Source: Cryobacterium sinapicolor
GTDB lineage: Bacteria; Actinomycetota; Actinomycetes; Actinomycetales; Microbacteriaceae
NCBI RefSeq assembly: GCF_004403465.1
Contig: NZ_SOGQ01000077.1
Coordinates: forward strand, 62,001 to 126,000
Length of the DNA stretch: 64,000 nt
Direction: 5' to 3'
The notes below the pieces were generated by a model. It was not told the DNA's origin, ran no database searches, and saw only the letters and a list, made by a program, of their open reading frames with translations. The translations under genes were made by a program, and so were the position numbers. How positions within the stretch are numbered: position 1 is the first letter of the stretch; every line of letters begins with the position of its first letter. Below are positions 23,326-33,581 of this stretch, in pieces.

Positions 23326-24850
23326 CCTCCTCACCTCCCAGATGATCCCGTACGGCTTCTGCAAACAACCGGCCCCGCTGGGCGTAGTCGGTGAACTGGT
23401 CCATGGATGCTGCGGCCGGGGCCAACAGCACGACGTCACCGGTTTCGGCGAGCCCGGCTGCGAGCCGGACCGCGCCGGGCATCACCAGTCCAGTGTCGTC
23501 GGCGTCGATCTCGAACACCGGAAGCTCCGGCGCGTGTCGCGCGAATGCGTCCCGCAGCACGGAGCGGTCGACGCCGATGATCACGGCCCCGCGCAGGTGG
23601 CCGACGTGCCGCTCCACCAGCTGGTCGACGTCCACGCCCTTGAGTAGACCGCCGACCAGCCAGACGACGGTCTCGAACGCGGTGAGCGAGGCGTCCGCCG
23701 CGTGCGGGTTGGTGGCCTTCGAGTCGTCGATCCAGCGGATGCCGGCGGACTCGGCCACGATCTCGATGCGATGCGCGTCGAGGCGGAAACCCTCGAGGGC
23801 GTCGTGGATGACGCCGGGCTCGACTCCGAACGACCGGGCGAGGGCGCTGGCGGCGAGGATGTCGGCCAGCAGGTGAGGGGCGCTGAGACCACGTGCCCGG
23901 AGTTCCGGCGCGGTCGTGATCTCGATCGCGGTCTCGAACCGGTCCTCGTGGAACGCGCGATCGCAGAGGATGCCCTCGACAATGCCGAAGTCGCTGGGGC
24001 CGGGCACGCCGAGGCCGAAGCCGATCGCCCGGGAACCCTCCTGCACATCGGCTTCCTCGACCATGCGCATGGTCGCGGCATCCGCCTTGTTGTAGACGCA
24101 GGCCACCTTGGTGTTGGCGTAGACCGTGGCTTTCGCGTCGCGGTACGCCTCAGCCGAACCGTGCCAGTCGAGGTGGTCGTCGGCGATGTTGAGGCAGACG
24201 CTGGAAAACGGCACGAGGGCGCCGGGACCGGTGCGGGGCAGGTGGTGCAGCTGGTAGCTGGAGAGCTCGACCACGAGAACGTCCCAGCCCTGCGGGTCGC
24301 GCACGGCATCGAGCACGGGCACACCGATGTTGCCGCAGGGGGCGACGCGCAGGCCGGCGGCGGCGAGCATGGTGGCCGTCAGCTGCACGGTCGTGGTCTT
24401 GCCGTTGGTGCCGGTGATGAGGATCCACTCGGCCGCAGGGCCGACCTTGTCGCGCAGGCGCCAGGCCAGTTCGATGTCGCCCCAGACCGGAACCCCCGCC
24501 TGCGCTGCCCAAAGCAGCAGAGCGTGGTCGGGGTGGTAACCGGGCGAGGCGATCAGAACCTCCGGCCGGTGCCGGGTCAGTTCGTCCGGAACGACTCCCG
24601 GTGCGGCCTGCACCAGGCCGGCCCCGATCACGTCGAGCAGGCGGACGGTGGTGGCGGGGGCGTCCCCGGCCACGACAAGCACATTGGCGCCCAGTTCAAC
24701 GAGGGTGTCGGCGGCCGCGAAGCCCGTGATGCCCAGACCGAGCACGGCCACGCGCAGGCCGGACCAGTCGGCGTGCCAGCTCGTCAGGGCGTCAAGGCGT
24801 GCGGCATCCGCTGCAGTGGGCTCGGCGTCGTCCGAGTGTCGACCGGTCAC
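23294..24850 (-). CDS. murD: UDP-N-acetylmuramoyl-L-alanine--D-glutamate ligase
   Basis: Adds D-glutamate to the wall precursor. About 518 residues, longer than the 440-460 of E. coli-type enzymes, partly from a short acidic N-terminal lead. [19 protein letters not shown] is the UDP-binding fold, [13 protein letters not shown] the P-loop, [12 protein letters not shown] the central Mur-ligase motif and [15 protein letters not shown] the C-terminal hinge. Start: GTG 24850 overlaps the mraY stop as GTGA; ATG 24865 is a possible longer start. No strong Shine-Dalgarno precedes either, consistent with translational coupling to mraY. Confidence 0.95.
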   Translation of the reverse strand: MTGRHSDDAEPTAADAARLDALTSWHADWSGLRVAVLGLGITGFAAADTLVELGANVLVVAGDAPATTVRLLDVIGAGLVQAAPGVVPDELTRHRPEVLIASPGYHPDHALLLWAAQAGVPVWGDIELAWRLRDKVGPAAEWILITGTNGKTTTVQLTATMLAAAGLRVAPCGNIGVPVLDAVRDPQGWDVLVVELSSYQLHHLPRTGPGALVPFSSVCLNIADDHLDWHGSAEAYRDAKATVYANTKVACVYNKADAATMRMVEEADVQEGSRAIGFGLGVPGPSDFGIVEGILCDRAFHEDRFETAIEITTAPELRARGLSAPHLLADILAASALARSFGVEPGVIHDALEGFRLDAHRIEIVAESAGIRWIDDSKATNPHAADASLTAFETVVWLVGGLLKGVDVDQLVERHVGHLRGAVIIGVDRSVLRDAFARHAPELPVFEIDADDTGLVMPGAVRLAAGLAETGDVVLLAPAAASMDQFTDYAQRGRLFAEAVRDHLGGEEDEDSAPAPGA

Positions 24851-25950
24851 TTGGCGGTCAGCCATTCGAGGTAGAAGGTGCCGACGCCGGCGGACACGAG
24901 CAGCCCGCCGATGATCCAGAAGCGCACCACCACGGTGACCTCGGCCCAGCCCTTGAGCTCGAAGTGGTGGTGGATGGGGCTCATCAGGAAGATGCGCTTG
25001 CCGCGCGTCACCTTGAAGTAGGCCCGCTGCACGATGACGGATCCGGCCTCGATCACGAACAGGCCGCCGATCAGCACGAGCAGCAGTTCGGTGCGGCTGA
25101 GGATGGCCAGCGCCGCGAGGGCGCCGCCGATGGCCAGCGAACCGGTGTCGCCGAGGAAGATCTTCGCCGGGGAGGTGTTCCACCACAGGAAGCCGATCAG
25201 GCCGCCGACGATGGCCGCGGACACGATGGCCAGATCGAGCGGGTCGCGCACGTCGTAGGCCCGGTAGAGGTCCGCCACGTCGGCTCCGCCGAAACGGGCC
25301 TGGTTGGACTGCCAGAAGCCGATCACGATGAAGGCGCCGATCGAGAGGATCGAGGACCCGGTGGCGAGTCCGTCGAGGCCGTCGGTGACGTTGACGCCGT
25401 TGGAGGTGGCCGTCACGATCAGGCAGATCCAGAGCACGAAGAGGGAGATACCGATGATGCTGCCCAGCGCCATGAAGTCCAGCGGAAGGTCACGCAGGAA
25501 GGAGATCTGGGTGGACGCCGGAGTGACGCCGTTGGCGTTCGGGAATTGGATGGCCAGGACGGCGAACGTGCCGGCCACGAGGACCTGGCCGGTGATCTTC
25601 GCCCACCCGCCGAGCCCCAGACTGCGCTGGTTGCGGGTCTTCAGGAAGTCGTCGATGAAACCGACCAGGCCGAGCCCGACCATCATGAACAGGACCAGGA
25701 GCGGCGAAATCGGAATGTGCGTGCCGGTGATCCACATGGCCGAGAAATAGCTGACCACGGTTCCGACGATGAGGATGATGCCGCCCATGGTGGCGGTTCC
25801 GCGTTTGGCGTGGTGGCTCTGCGGCCCGTCGTCGCGGATGAACTGCCCCCAGCCCAGCTTGTGGAACAGCCGGATGAACAGCGGCGTCAGCGTCAGGGTG
25901 AAAACGAGGGAGAAGGCTCCCGCCATCAGGAGGGCTCTCACGAGAACCAC
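24847..25950 (-). CDS. mraY: Phospho-MurNAc-pentapeptide transferase
   Basis: Makes lipid I by moving phospho-MurNAc-pentapeptide to undecaprenyl phosphate. About 367 residues and ten or so hydrophobic helices. Signatures are [15 protein letters not shown] near residue 47, [16 protein letters not shown] with the catalytic aspartates, [12 protein letters not shown] and the histidine-rich [20 protein letters not shown] 25950 lies inside the end of murF, giving a 13-nt overlap. It sits between murF and murD as in nearly all dcw clusters. Confidence 0.97.
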   Translation of the reverse strand: MVLVRALLMAGAFSLVFTLTLTPLFIRLFHKLGWGQFIRDDGPQSHHAKRGTATMGGIILIVGTVVSYFSAMWITGTHIPISPLLVLFMMVGLGLVGFIDDFLKTRNQRSLGLGGWAKITGQVLVAGTFAVLAIQFPNANGVTPASTQISFLRDLPLDFMALGSIIGISLFVLWICLIVTATSNGVNVTDGLDGLATGSSILSIGAFIVIGFWQSNQARFGGADVADLYRAYDVRDPLDLAIVSAAIVGGLIGFLWWNTSPAKIFLGDTGSLAIGGALAALAILSRTELLLVLIGGLFVIEAGSVIVQRAYFKVTRGKRIFLMSPIHHHFELKGWAEVTVVVRFWIIGGLLVSAGVGTFYLEWLTAK

Positions 25951-27350
25951 TCTCCCAGACGGTCGCCTAGAAATCGCAGACCGGCGGAATTGGATGATTT
26001 CACGAGCACGGTGTCCCCCGGTTGCACGGTGGCGCAGAGCAGGTCGAAGGCCTCGTCGGAATTCTCGACGAACACCGACTCCCCGTCCCAGGATCCCTCG
26101 TTGATGGTGCTGATGTGCATGCGCCGGGCGCCGCGCCCGACGACGACGAGCTGGGAGATGTTGAGGCGCACAGCGAGCAGCCCGACGCGGTCGTGCTCTT
26201 CACCGGCCAGTTCTCCCAGTTCGCTCATCTCGCCGAGCACGGCGAAGGTGCGCTGGCCGGGAACCGTGATCTGGGCGAGGGTCTTGAGCGCCGCCGTCAT
26301 GGAGTCCGGGCTGGCGTTGTAGGCGTCGTTGATGACGGTTACGCCGTCACGCCCGCCCATGACCTGCATGCGCCAGCGCTCGGCGGTCTGCACGGACTCG
26401 AGGGCGGAGACGATGTCGTCGATCGGGACCCCGAGGATCTCGGCGGCGGCGGCAGCGGCAAGGGCGTTCATCACGTGGTGCTCCCCGAGCACCTGGAAGG
26501 CCACCGGCCGGGACTGGCCCGACGCCAGGTGCAGCGTGAAGGTGGTTCCGGACCCGGAGGCGTGCACCGCGGTGGCGCGCACGCCCTCGTCGCCGTCCTG
26601 GCCGAACCAGACGACCTGAGCTGCGGTCGACGCGGCCATGCCGGCGACGCGCGGGTCGTCGGCGTTCAACACGGCGACATCCGTCGCGAGCAGGTCGGTG
26701 ACCATCTCGGTCTTCGCGCGGACGGTCGCCTCGATGCCGCCGAATTCACCGGCGTGGGCCAGACCGACCTTGAGCACGATTCCGATGTCGGGACGGGCCA
26801 TCCGGACCAGACGGGCGATTTCGCCGACGGCGCTCGCGCCCATCTCTGCTACCAGGAATCGGGTGTCGTGGGTCAGTTCGAGCATGGTCAGCGGCGCGCC
26901 GACCTCGTTGTTGAAGGAGGCGCGGGCCGCGACGGTCGGGCCGACGCGTTCGAGTACGGCCCGGAGCAGGTTCTTCGTCGTGGTCTTGCCGTTGGAACCG
27001 GTGACGGCGACGATCTTGAGGTTGCCGGCCTCCCGCACGCGGGCCACGACGTAGGTGGCGAGGGCGCCGAGGGCGAGCACCACGTCCGGCACGACGATCT
27101 GGGCCACGGGGAGGTCGAGCAGTCGTTCGACGATCAGCAGGGTGGCGCCGCGTTCGACGGCGACCGGCGCGTAGAGGTGACCGTCGGTCACCTCACCGGG
27201 CTTGGCCACGAAGACGGAGCCGGGAACGGTGTCGCGCGAGTCGGTGTGCACCATTCCGTCGGTGACGGAATCGATGTTCAAGGTGGTCCCGCTCAGCTGG
27301 AGCGTACCGTCGACAGCCAGGGCGATCTGGCCGAGGGTCAGGGCGATCAT
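25938..27350 (-). CDS. murF: UDP-N-acetylmuramoyl-tripeptide--D-alanyl-D-alanine ligase
   Basis: Adds the D-Ala-D-Ala dipeptide. About 470 residues. The N-terminal substrate domain begins [34 protein letters not shown] is the P-loop and [11 protein letters not shown] the family motif after it. [16 protein letters not shown] marks the C-terminal domain. The ATG at 27350 immediately precedes (in map terms) the murE stop codon at 27351, so the two are head to tail with no gap. A ddl gene for its dipeptide substrate is not in the window. Confidence 0.97.
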   Translation of the reverse strand: MIALTLGQIALAVDGTLQLSGTTLNIDSVTDGMVHTDSRDTVPGSVFVAKPGEVTDGHLYAPVAVERGATLLIVERLLDLPVAQIVVPDVVLALGALATYVVARVREAGNLKIVAVTGSNGKTTTKNLLRAVLERVGPTVAARASFNNEVGAPLTMLELTHDTRFLVAEMGASAVGEIARLVRMARPDIGIVLKVGLAHAGEFGGIEATVRAKTEMVTDLLATDVAVLNADDPRVAGMAASTAAQVVWFGQDGDEGVRATAVHASGSGTTFTLHLASGQSRPVAFQVLGEHHVMNALAAAAAAEILGVPIDDIVSALESVQTAERWRMQVMGGRDGVTVINDAYNASPDSMTAALKTLAQITVPGQRTFAVLGEMSELGELAGEEHDRVGLLAVRLNISQLVVVGRGARRMHISTINEGSWDGESVFVENSDEAFDLLCATVQPGDTVLVKSSNSAGLRFLGDRLGEWFS

Positions 27351-28895
27351 CTACAGCCACCCCGCATCGCGCAGCGCCTGGCGGGAGTCGTCCCGGGCGG
27401 AATAGGGAATCTTCACTCCGGCGACCTCATGGTAATTTTCATGGCCTGGTCCCGCATACAAGATCGCGTCGCCTTCTTTCGCTAGGGAGAGCGCCGTTCG
27501 GAACGCCGTCCGGGGGTCAGGCACCTCATGGAACTCGCCGCCGGGCACGGCCTCCCTGGCGGCGGTGAGCAGAGTGGCACGGATGGCAGCGGGGTCCTCG
27601 AAACGAGGGTGGAAGTCGGTCACGACGACGACATCCGCTCCGCGGGCCGCGATCGCTCCCATGTCGGCCCGTTTCGTGGTGTCGCGGTCGCCGTCGGCGC
27701 CGAAGACCATGATCAGGCGGCCGGGGGTGAATTTGCGAATGGCGGCGAGGGTGTTCAGGAACGCGTCCGGGCTGTGCCCGTAGTCGATGTAGACCAGCGG
27801 GCCCGTGTCACCGGAGATGCGCTCGGCGCGCCCGGGGATATAGACGTCGATTCCGCCGTCCCGGTCGAGGGAGTGGGCGATGGCCTCGAGGTCGTAGCCG
27901 GATTCGACCAGCATCAGGATGGCCAGGGCCGCATTGGCCGCCATGAACCAGCCCACCAGGGGAACCCGGGTCTGCAGGCGGCGTCCCTCCGGCCCCTCGA
28001 GCAAGAACTCTGTGTACAGCGCGCTCTCGGAGACGATGGACATGTGCCAGTCGGCGGCAACGTCGGGCTTGCTGCTCAGGGTCGTGACCGGGATGCGGCA
28101 CTCGTCGACGATCCGGCGGCCCCAGTCGGAGTCGACCGTGATGACCCCGCGCTTGGACCGGTCGGGCTGGAACAGCTCGAGCTTGGCCTGGAAGTACTCG
28201 TCGAGGCCCGCGTAGTCGTCGAGGTGGTCGTGGCTCAGATTGGTGAAACCGGCGACGTCGAAGACGAGCCCGTCCACGCGGTGACGGGTCAGCGCCTGGG
28301 CCGACACCTCGATGGCGACGGCGCGCACCTCGGCCTCCCGCATACGCGAGAGGAGGGCGTGCAGCTCGGTGGCCTCCGGCGTCGTCAGCGAGCTCACCAC
28401 GGCGAGGTCGCCGATGCGGCGCTCGGCTGTCGAAGTGAGGCCGGACACGACGCCCAGCTGGTTGAGGAGGGCGAAGAGGAGGTACACCACGCTGGTCTTG
28501 CCGTTGGTTCCCGTCACGCCGAAGAGCGTGGCCGGGTTCGCGTCGGTGCGGTAGATCCAGGCGGCGACGGCTCCGAGCGCCGCGCGCGCGTCCGGGGTCA
28601 CGAGGACCGGGAGGCCGCTCTCGGCGGCCAGTAACGCGCCGGCCTCATCGGTCAGGATCGCGACCGCGCCGGAGTCACGGGCGCCGGCAGCGTAGGACGC
28701 GCCATGACTGGCCCGTCCGGGAACGCCGACATAGAGGTCTCCGGGCTGAACGGTTCGGGAGCTCAGGCTCACGCCGGTGACCTCGAGGCCATCGACGTCG
28801 CCATGCACATACAGTTCGAATTCATCGACCAGTCCCGACAACGATCTGGGGACCGGATGCTGAGGACGGAGAGCCGAGGGTGCCAATTCGGTCAC
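27351..28895 (-). CDS. murE: UDP-N-acetylmuramoyl-L-alanyl-D-glutamate ligase MurE
   Basis: Adds the third stem residue. 514 residues. TGTNGKTSVVYLLFAL is the P-loop, TTPEATELHALLSRM the next motif and NLSHDHLDDYAGLDEYF the central Mur-ligase motif. The C-terminal region has VFGADGDRDTTKRADMG. The DNPR motif that selects meso-diaminopimelate is not evident: the aligned place reads VTDFHPRFEDPAAI. The enzyme may therefore use another diamino acid, and Microbacteriaceae commonly have B-type peptidoglycan with diaminobutyrate, ornithine or lysine. This is an inference from one motif. It follows ftsI by 13 nt. Confidence 0.95.
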   Translation of the reverse strand: MTELAPSALRPQHPVPRSLSGLVDEFELYVHGDVDGLEVTGVSLSSRTVQPGDLYVGVPGRASHGASYAAGARDSGAVAILTDEAGALLAAESGLPVLVTPDARAALGAVAAWIYRTDANPATLFGVTGTNGKTSVVYLLFALLNQLGVVSGLTSTAERRIGDLAVVSSLTTPEATELHALLSRMREAEVRAVAIEVSAQALTRHRVDGLVFDVAGFTNLSHDHLDDYAGLDEYFQAKLELFQPDRSKRGVITVDSDWGRRIVDECRIPVTTLSSKPDVAADWHMSIVSESALYTEFLLEGPEGRRLQTRVPLVGWFMAANAALAILMLVESGYDLEAIAHSLDRDGGIDVYIPGRAERISGDTGPLVYIDYGHSPDAFLNTLAAIRKFTPGRLIMVFGADGDRDTTKRADMGAIAARGADVVVVTDFHPRFEDPAAIRATLLTAAREAVPGGEFHEVPDPRTAFRTALSLAKEGDAILYAGPGHENYHEVAGVKIPYSARDDSRQALRDAGWL

Positions 28896-28908
28896 GGGGC
28901 TCGCTTTC

Positions 28909-30699
28909 TTACCAGGTACCGGGAAGGGCAGGCGCGGTGGCGCCCGATGGGACCGCCCGGTACTTCTTCAGCACCTGACTCATGACCTCCTGGAAGATCG
29001 GAGCAGATGCGGCGGAAGAGTTCAGTTTAACAGGATCAGCGAGGCTGACCGAAACGACGTACTGGGGATCGTCGGCCGGAGCGAAGCCGGAGACCGACAC
29101 CAGATACCCCTTGGTGTATCCACCCTGGCCGTCGGGCATCTGCGCCGTACCGGTCTTCGCGCCCACCCGATAGCCCGGGATTTCCCAGGTCTTGGCCAGC
29201 CACGCCTTCTGGTAGACCATCTCGAGGATGTCGGCGGTCTCGCGCGCGGCGGCGGCAGACACGACCGGGGTGCCGACCGCTTCGGGCACGTCGGTCATGG
29301 TGCCGTCGGCGTGACGGCACCCTGCGACCAGTTGCACGGGCATCCGCACGCCGTTGTTGGCCAGGGTCTGGTAGATGCTCGAGACCTGGATGGCCGTGGT
29401 GGTGAGCCCTTGGCCGAACATGGTCGCGTACTTGGTCTGGTTGTCCCAGTCCTCATAGGGGCGCAGGGTGCCGGATTCCTCGGCGAGGAAGCCCGACTCC
29501 GACGCCGAGCCCACGCCGAACTTCTTCATGTAGTCGTAGCGCTGCTGGTCGCTGATCAGCTCGCCGAACTTCGACATGCCCGTGTTCGAGGACTCGATCA
29601 TCACGCCCGTGAGGGTGAGGTTCAGGTCGGCGTGATTGGAGCTGTCGTTCACGTTGGCGCCGTTGGGCGGCAGATACCGGTACGGAGCGACGACCCGGCT
29701 CAGCGGGGTGGCCGCCCCGGCGTCGAGAACGGATGCCGTGGTCAGGGCTTTGTACGTCGATCCTGGCTCGAAGGGGGCGGTGAAGGCTCGGGAGCCGCGG
29801 TCCGCGGCGTCGGAGGTGCCGTTGACGTTGTTGGGGTCGACCGAGGGGTAGTCGGCAACCGCCACGAGCTTTCCGGTCTTCACTTCCTGCACCACCACGT
29901 TGCCCCAGGCCGCGCCCGTGGCGACGGCCTGTTCGGCCAGCACCTGCTGCACGAACCACTGCAGATCGGAGTCGATGGTCGTGACGACGTCTCCGCCGTC
30001 CTTGGCCTTTGCGGTGGTGACGGTGCTCTCGGGCAGGCGCACGCCGTCCGCGCCTTTCTCATAGGTCTCGGTTCCGTTGGTGCTCGCCAGGCAGGCGTCC
30101 TGTCCGAGTTCGATGCCGGCCTGGGCCTCTCCCCCGGAAGAGACGAAACCGACCAGGTTGCCGGCCACGGCACCGTCCGGGTAGACCCGGCCCGGGTTCT
30201 TCTCCGCGTACATCCAGGGAATGTCGAGCGCATCGATGGCCCGAAACACCGACACGTCGACGGCCCGCACGACGACCGCGTAGTCGGAGTTCTTGTTCGC
30301 GGCCAGGGAACCGGAGATGATCTGAAGGATTTCGTCGCCGGTCTGCCCGGTCAGGGCACCTACCTCCGCGGCCGCCTGCGCGACCGTCACGGTCACGTCC
30401 CCGGCCTCGGTGGTGCGGTCGAATTCCTTGGCGTTCCGCGGCGACAGGGTGATGTTGTAGCGCATGACGGTGCCGGCCAGGACGACCCCGTTCCCGTCGA
30501 CGATGTCCCCGCGCGATCCGTAGACGGGCTGCTCGACCGACCGGTTGCCCAGCGAATCGGCACTCAGGGCCTCGGCGCGCACGACCTGGATGTCGACGAG
30601 CCTGACCACGAACACGGCCACGAAGATGAACAGGAACAGAACCGTGGCGGCGCTGCGGCGCCTGCTGGACCGGGTGCTGGGCCGGGTGCTGCTCGCCAC
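28909..30699 (-). CDS. ftsI: Septal class B penicillin-binding protein FtsI (PBP3-like)
   Basis: Septal transpeptidase partner of FtsW. 596 residues. A short Arg/Ser-rich cytoplasmic tail and one helix (AATVLFLFIFVAVFVVRLVDIQVV) precede the periplasmic dimerisation domain. Transpeptidase motifs are STYK (FEPGSTYKALTT), SSN (MIESSNTGMSK) and KTG (VGAKTGTAQMPDG). No PASTA domains follow, unlike some actinobacterial relatives. GTG 30699 has AAGGA upstream. It sits between ftsL and murE. Confidence 0.96.
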   Translation of the reverse strand: MASSTRPSTRSSRRRSAATVLFLFIFVAVFVVRLVDIQVVRAEALSADSLGNRSVEQPVYGSRGDIVDGNGVVLAGTVMRYNITLSPRNAKEFDRTTEAGDVTVTVAQAAAEVGALTGQTGDEILQIISGSLAANKNSDYAVVVRAVDVSVFRAIDALDIPWMYAEKNPGRVYPDGAVAGNLVGFVSSGGEAQAGIELGQDACLASTNGTETYEKGADGVRLPESTVTTAKAKDGGDVVTTIDSDLQWFVQQVLAEQAVATGAAWGNVVVQEVKTGKLVAVADYPSVDPNNVNGTSDAADRGSRAFTAPFEPGSTYKALTTASVLDAGAATPLSRVVAPYRYLPPNGANVNDSSNHADLNLTLTGVMIESSNTGMSKFGELISDQQRYDYMKKFGVGSASESGFLAEESGTLRPYEDWDNQTKYATMFGQGLTTTAIQVSSIYQTLANNGVRMPVQLVAGCRHADGTMTDVPEAVGTPVVSAAAARETADILEMVYQKAWLAKTWEIPGYRVGAKTGTAQMPDGQGGYTKGYLVSVSGFAPADDPQYVVSVSLADPVKLNSSAASAPIFQEVMSQVLKKYRAVPSGATAPALPGTW

Positions 30700-30809
30700 C
30701 TACGAATCCTTACTGCGGCCTGGGGCCGCGGGTTGGGCAAGTCGTGCGAACGGACTAACGGGAGGATGGGCGGTGCGCCGCAGGGAGCGGGCACCTGCTC
30801 AGGGGTAGG

Positions 30810-31412
30810 TTAGCGGGTCGTCGGTGTCGGCAGGCCGTTGGACTCGGCTGCCGGGGCAGCCGGGGCAACCGCCGCGGGAGCCTCGGCCGGTGAACCGCCG
30901 AGGCTGGCTCCCTGACCGGTGTTCTGCGGCAGTTCCGTGATCAAAGGTACGCCGGCCAGGAGTGAGTTCGGCACCAGACTCGCCGTCCCGGCCTGGCTTC
31001 CGCTGGCGGAGGCCGGGGCGCCGAGCACGGCGCCGTCGGAGAGCTGCAGGAACAACGGATTGGAGTTGGTGACCATGCCGAGCGCTTCCGCGTTCGCGGC
31101 CAGGCTCTGCGGGGAGGACACCCGCACGAGGTCCTCGGTCACGCTCTCCGCCGTGCGCCCGAGTTCGACCTGGCTGGCCTGCAGTCGGGACACCTCGTAG
31201 GCGGACTGGGAGATCCCGACGCTCAGCAGCAACTGGGCGATCACGATGACCGCCACGCCGGTGACGGCCGACAGGGCGTAGACGATCTTCGGCCGCGCGT
31301 GTCGCTGGCTGCGCGGCGACACGATCTGGATGTGGCGCGGCTCCGATACCGGATCGGCGTCGGGGGTGCTCTCCCAGTCGGGTCGTAGGACGCGTGCGAG
31401 ATTGTCACTCAT
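30810..31412 (-). CDS. ftsL: FtsL-like septal membrane protein
   Basis: 200 residues. It has a cytoplasmic N-terminus of about 42 residues, one membrane helix ([23 protein letters not shown]), then a short coiled-coil-like segment ([27 protein letters not shown]) with the [15 protein letters not shown] motif common in actinobacterial FtsL-position proteins. The C-terminus is a long low-complexity tail rich in Ala, Pro, Gly and Ser. Position between rsmH and ftsI identifies it more than sequence does. It overlaps the rsmH end by 4 nt. Confidence 0.82.
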   Translation of the reverse strand: MSDNLARVLRPDWESTPDADPVSEPRHIQIVSPRSQRHARPKIVYALSAVTGVAVIVIAQLLLSVGISQSAYEVSRLQASQVELGRTAESVTEDLVRVSSPQSLAANAEALGMVTNSNPLFLQLSDGAVLGAPASASGSQAGTASLVPNSLLAGVPLITELPQNTGQGASLGGSPAEAPAAVAPAAPAAESNGLPTPTTR

Positions 31413-32362
31413 GCGGCTCTCCTCAGTCGCTCGGCGGCGCGAAGGCGAACCGGCGTTGCGCGCGGGTTTCTCGCCTTTTCCTCATCCGAGGCCAGTTCGG
31501 CGCCTCGGATCAGGAGTTTGAACAGTGGTTTGTGTTCGGGAAGTTCGATCGGCAGTCCGGCCGGGGCTGTGGAGCCGGACGCCTTGGCCAGGATCTTCTT
31601 CACGATCCGGTCCTCGAGGGACTGGTAGGCCATGACGACGATGCGCCCGCCGACGGCGACCGAGTCGAGTGCCGCCGGGATGGCACGCTCGAGCACGGCG
31701 AGTTCCTGGTTGACCTCGATGCGCAGCGCCTGGAAGACCCGCTTGGCGGGGTGTCCGGCGCGCTGCACGACGACGGGCGTGACGGCGGTGATCACCGCGA
31801 CCAGCTGGGCCGACCGCACGAACGGGGTGGTCTCACGGGCTTCGACGATGGCCTTGGCGTAGCGTGCCGCCAGCTTCTCCTCGCCGTACTCGTGGAAGAT
31901 CCGGCGCAGTTCCTGCTCGCTGTAGGTCGCCAGGATGTGCTCGGCCGTCAGGTCGCTGGTGTTGTCCATGCGCATGTCCAGCGGCGCATCCTTGGAATAG
32001 GAGAAGCCGCGCTCGACCCGGTCCAGCTGCAGCGAGGACACACCGAGGTCGAAGAGCACGCCGGACACCTCGGGGATGCCGAGTCCGGCCAAGGCGTCCT
32101 GGATGCCGTCATAGACGGTGTGCACGAGGTGCACCCGGTCGCGGAACGGTTTCAGCCGCTCCTCGGCGATCGCGAGGGCGTCGAGGTCTCGGTCGAGTCC
32201 GACCAGGATGAGCCCGGGGAACCGCTGCAGGAACGCCTCGGCGTGCCCGGCCATGCCGAGCGTGGCGTCGACGAGGACGGCGCCGGGTCGTTCCAACGCC
32301 GGCGCGAGCAGGTCGACGCACCGGTCGAGCAGAACTGGGGTGTGGATGTCGTTGATGGCCAT
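31409..32362 (-). CDS. rsmH: 16S rRNA (cytosine-1402-N4)-methyltransferase
   Basis: SAM-dependent methyltransferase formerly called MraW. About 317 residues. [13 protein letters not shown] is the signature start; [15 protein letters not shown] and GLDRDLDAL bind [33 protein letters not shown] is the main family block, and [14 protein letters not shown] is the later one. ATG 32362 is chosen ([13 protein letters not shown]) over an upstream in-frame start near 32395 because the family begins there; GGGA precedes it closely. The mraZ stop lies 96 bp upstream. Confidence 0.96.
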   Translation of the reverse strand: MAINDIHTPVLLDRCVDLLAPALERPGAVLVDATLGMAGHAEAFLQRFPGLILVGLDRDLDALAIAEERLKPFRDRVHLVHTVYDGIQDALAGLGIPEVSGVLFDLGVSSLQLDRVERGFSYSKDAPLDMRMDNTSDLTAEHILATYSEQELRRIFHEYGEEKLAARYAKAIVEARETTPFVRSAQLVAVITAVTPVVVQRAGHPAKRVFQALRIEVNQELAVLERAIPAALDSVAVGGRIVVMAYQSLEDRIVKKILAKASGSTAPAGLPIELPEHKPLFKLLIRGAELASDEEKARNPRATPVRLRAAERLRRAA

Positions 32363-32458
32363 AGTCCCGGGTGGTTCCTGATTCCTGATCCCCATCCATT
32401 CGTCTCTGGCACCGGGGAAGTGTGTCAGGCAGAACGGCTGGGAGTCAGGCGTCAGGAG

Positions 32459-32890
32459 CTAGATGAGTCCCGGAATCACCTCCTCCGTGATGTTGGCGAA
32501 TGGTTCTTCCTGTTCGGAGAGGTACGCGTCCCACGCGGCGGTGTCCCAGATCTCTACCCGGTTGCCGGCGCCGATCACGGTGAGGTCCCGGTCAAGCCCG
32601 GCCCAGGCGCGCAGGTTGGCGGGGATGGTCACCCGGTTCTGTTTGTCAGGCTGCTCGGCGCTCGCGCCGGAGAACATCATGCGGCTGAAGGATCGCCCGC
32701 TCTGGGCCGTGAGCGGCGCCTGGTTGATCTTCGCGCAGTACGCCTCGAACTCCCGGGTGGTGAACACGTAGAGGCAGTTCTCCTGGCCTCGGGTCATGAC
32801 GATCCCGGGAGACAGCTCGTCCCGGAATTTCGCGGGAAGGATGAGGCGTCCTTTTTCGTCGAGCTTGGGGGCATACGTGCCTAAGAACAT
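32459..32890 (-). CDS. mraZ: Transcriptional regulator MraZ
   Basis: DNA-binding AbrB-like ring protein that represses the dcw cluster. 143 residues. Two SpoVT-AbrB repeats are visible: MFLGTYAPKLDEKGRLILPAKFRDEL and later SAEQPDKQNRVTIPANLRAWAGL. GAGAGGGGG precedes ATG 32890. It is the first gene of the minus-strand division and wall run. Direct repeats matching MraZ boxes lie 25-55 nt upstream, implying self-regulation. Confidence 0.97.
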   Translation of the reverse strand: MFLGTYAPKLDEKGRLILPAKFRDELSPGIVMTRGQENCLYVFTTREFEAYCAKINQAPLTAQSGRSFSRMMFSGASAEQPDKQNRVTIPANLRAWAGLDRDLTVIGAGNRVEIWDTAAWDAYLSEQEEPFANITEEVIPGLI

Positions 32891-32914
32891 TCATCCCCCT
32901 CTCATCCGACCATG

Positions 32915-32945
32915 ATCCACTTTACTCCACTTTGATCCACCAAAC
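32915..32945 (-). promoter_or_regulatory. MraZ operator boxes
   Basis: On the minus strand, three copies of an AAAGTGGA-like box occur with a 10-bp period (plus-strand TCCACTTT at 32916-32923 and 32926-32933, degenerate TCCACCAA at 32936-32943). GTGG-containing repeats in this phase upstream of mraZ are the known binding pattern of MraZ in other bacteria. The dcw promoter should be in or next to this block. Confidence 0.7.
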
Positions 32946-33060
32946 TGGGAATACGAGGGTATTTAGGTGAATTTCTCCACAGTGGGACCCGTGATTACAG
33001 GGAACAGCGGAGTGGAGGGAAATTTCACGACCGTGGCAGTTCAGTCCCGTTTCCGGGCAC

Positions 33061-33090
33061 AAAAAAAGGGCCGATCGGATGATCGGCCCT
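33061..33090 (-). terminator. Intrinsic terminator of the DUF3040 gene
   Basis: A perfect 9-bp stem (GGGCCGATC at 33068-33076, GATCGGCCC at 33081-33089) with a 4-nt loop is followed on the minus strand by a run of seven T. It lies 33 bp downstream of the DUF3040 stop and upstream of the mraZ promoter, so it insulates the dcw run. Confidence 0.92.
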
Positions 33091-33122
33091 GTCTGCGTGG
33101 TGCGGTGGTGGAAGGTGGAGAG

Positions 33123-33506
33123 TTATTGCTGACCGTCCTGCCGACGATCCCAGCGTTCGTTCATGCGATCCATGAAACCGCGCTGGGAAGAGGACTGCTG
33201 CTGGTTCGGACGCGAGCGCGGCGCGGATGCGGACATCCGTCGGGCGGACTTGCTCGGCGTGGTGGCGATCAGGACACCGCCGAACATGATCATGAAGCCG
33301 AGGACACCGAGCCAGAGCTGCTGGATCGCCACGCCGGCAATGAGGCCACCGATGCCGGCAACCGCGGCCAGAACCCCGATGGAGATCGAGCGGTAGTTGG
33401 GTCGGAGGCTGCTGCCGCCGACAGTCGCAACGAAGTCGGCGTCATTGTGGTACAGGCCGCGCTCCATCTCTTCGAGGAGTCGCTGCTCTTGTTCCGAAAG
33501 CGGCAT
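33123..33506 (-). CDS. DUF3040 membrane protein
   Basis: About 127 residues. MPLSEQEQRLLEEMERGLYHNDADF is the family signature at the N-terminus. Two hydrophobic helices follow (ISIGVLAAVAGIGGLIAGVAI and LWLGVLGFMIMFGGVLIA). The C-terminus is hydrophilic, rich in Arg, Ser and Gln, and ends in several Asp/Arg residues. AGGAGG lies 6 nt before ATG 33506. A homologue (Rv2169c type) sits at the same place next to the mra genes in mycobacteria. Function is unknown; the position suggests a link with division or the envelope. It is divergent from the polyprenyl synthase. Confidence 0.88.
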   Translation of the reverse strand: MPLSEQEQRLLEEMERGLYHNDADFVATVGGSSLRPNYRSISIGVLAAVAGIGGLIAGVAIQQLWLGVLGFMIMFGGVLIATTPSKSARRMSASAPRSRPNQQQSSSQRGFMDRMNERWDRRQDGQQ

Positions 33507-33566
33507 CTCATTCCTCCTGTTTGGGATCGCGCTGTGCTTCACCGATTCTAACCCCGCCGTGATGGC

Positions 33567-33581
33567 TAGGCTAGGCAGGTG
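33567..33581 (+). promoter_or_regulatory. Leaderless promoter of the polyprenyl synthase gene
   Basis: TAGGCT at 33567-33572, 6 nt, then GTG 33579. The divergent DUF3040 gene uses a separate minus-strand box (TAGAAT) about 50 nt before its ATG. Confidence 0.55.
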
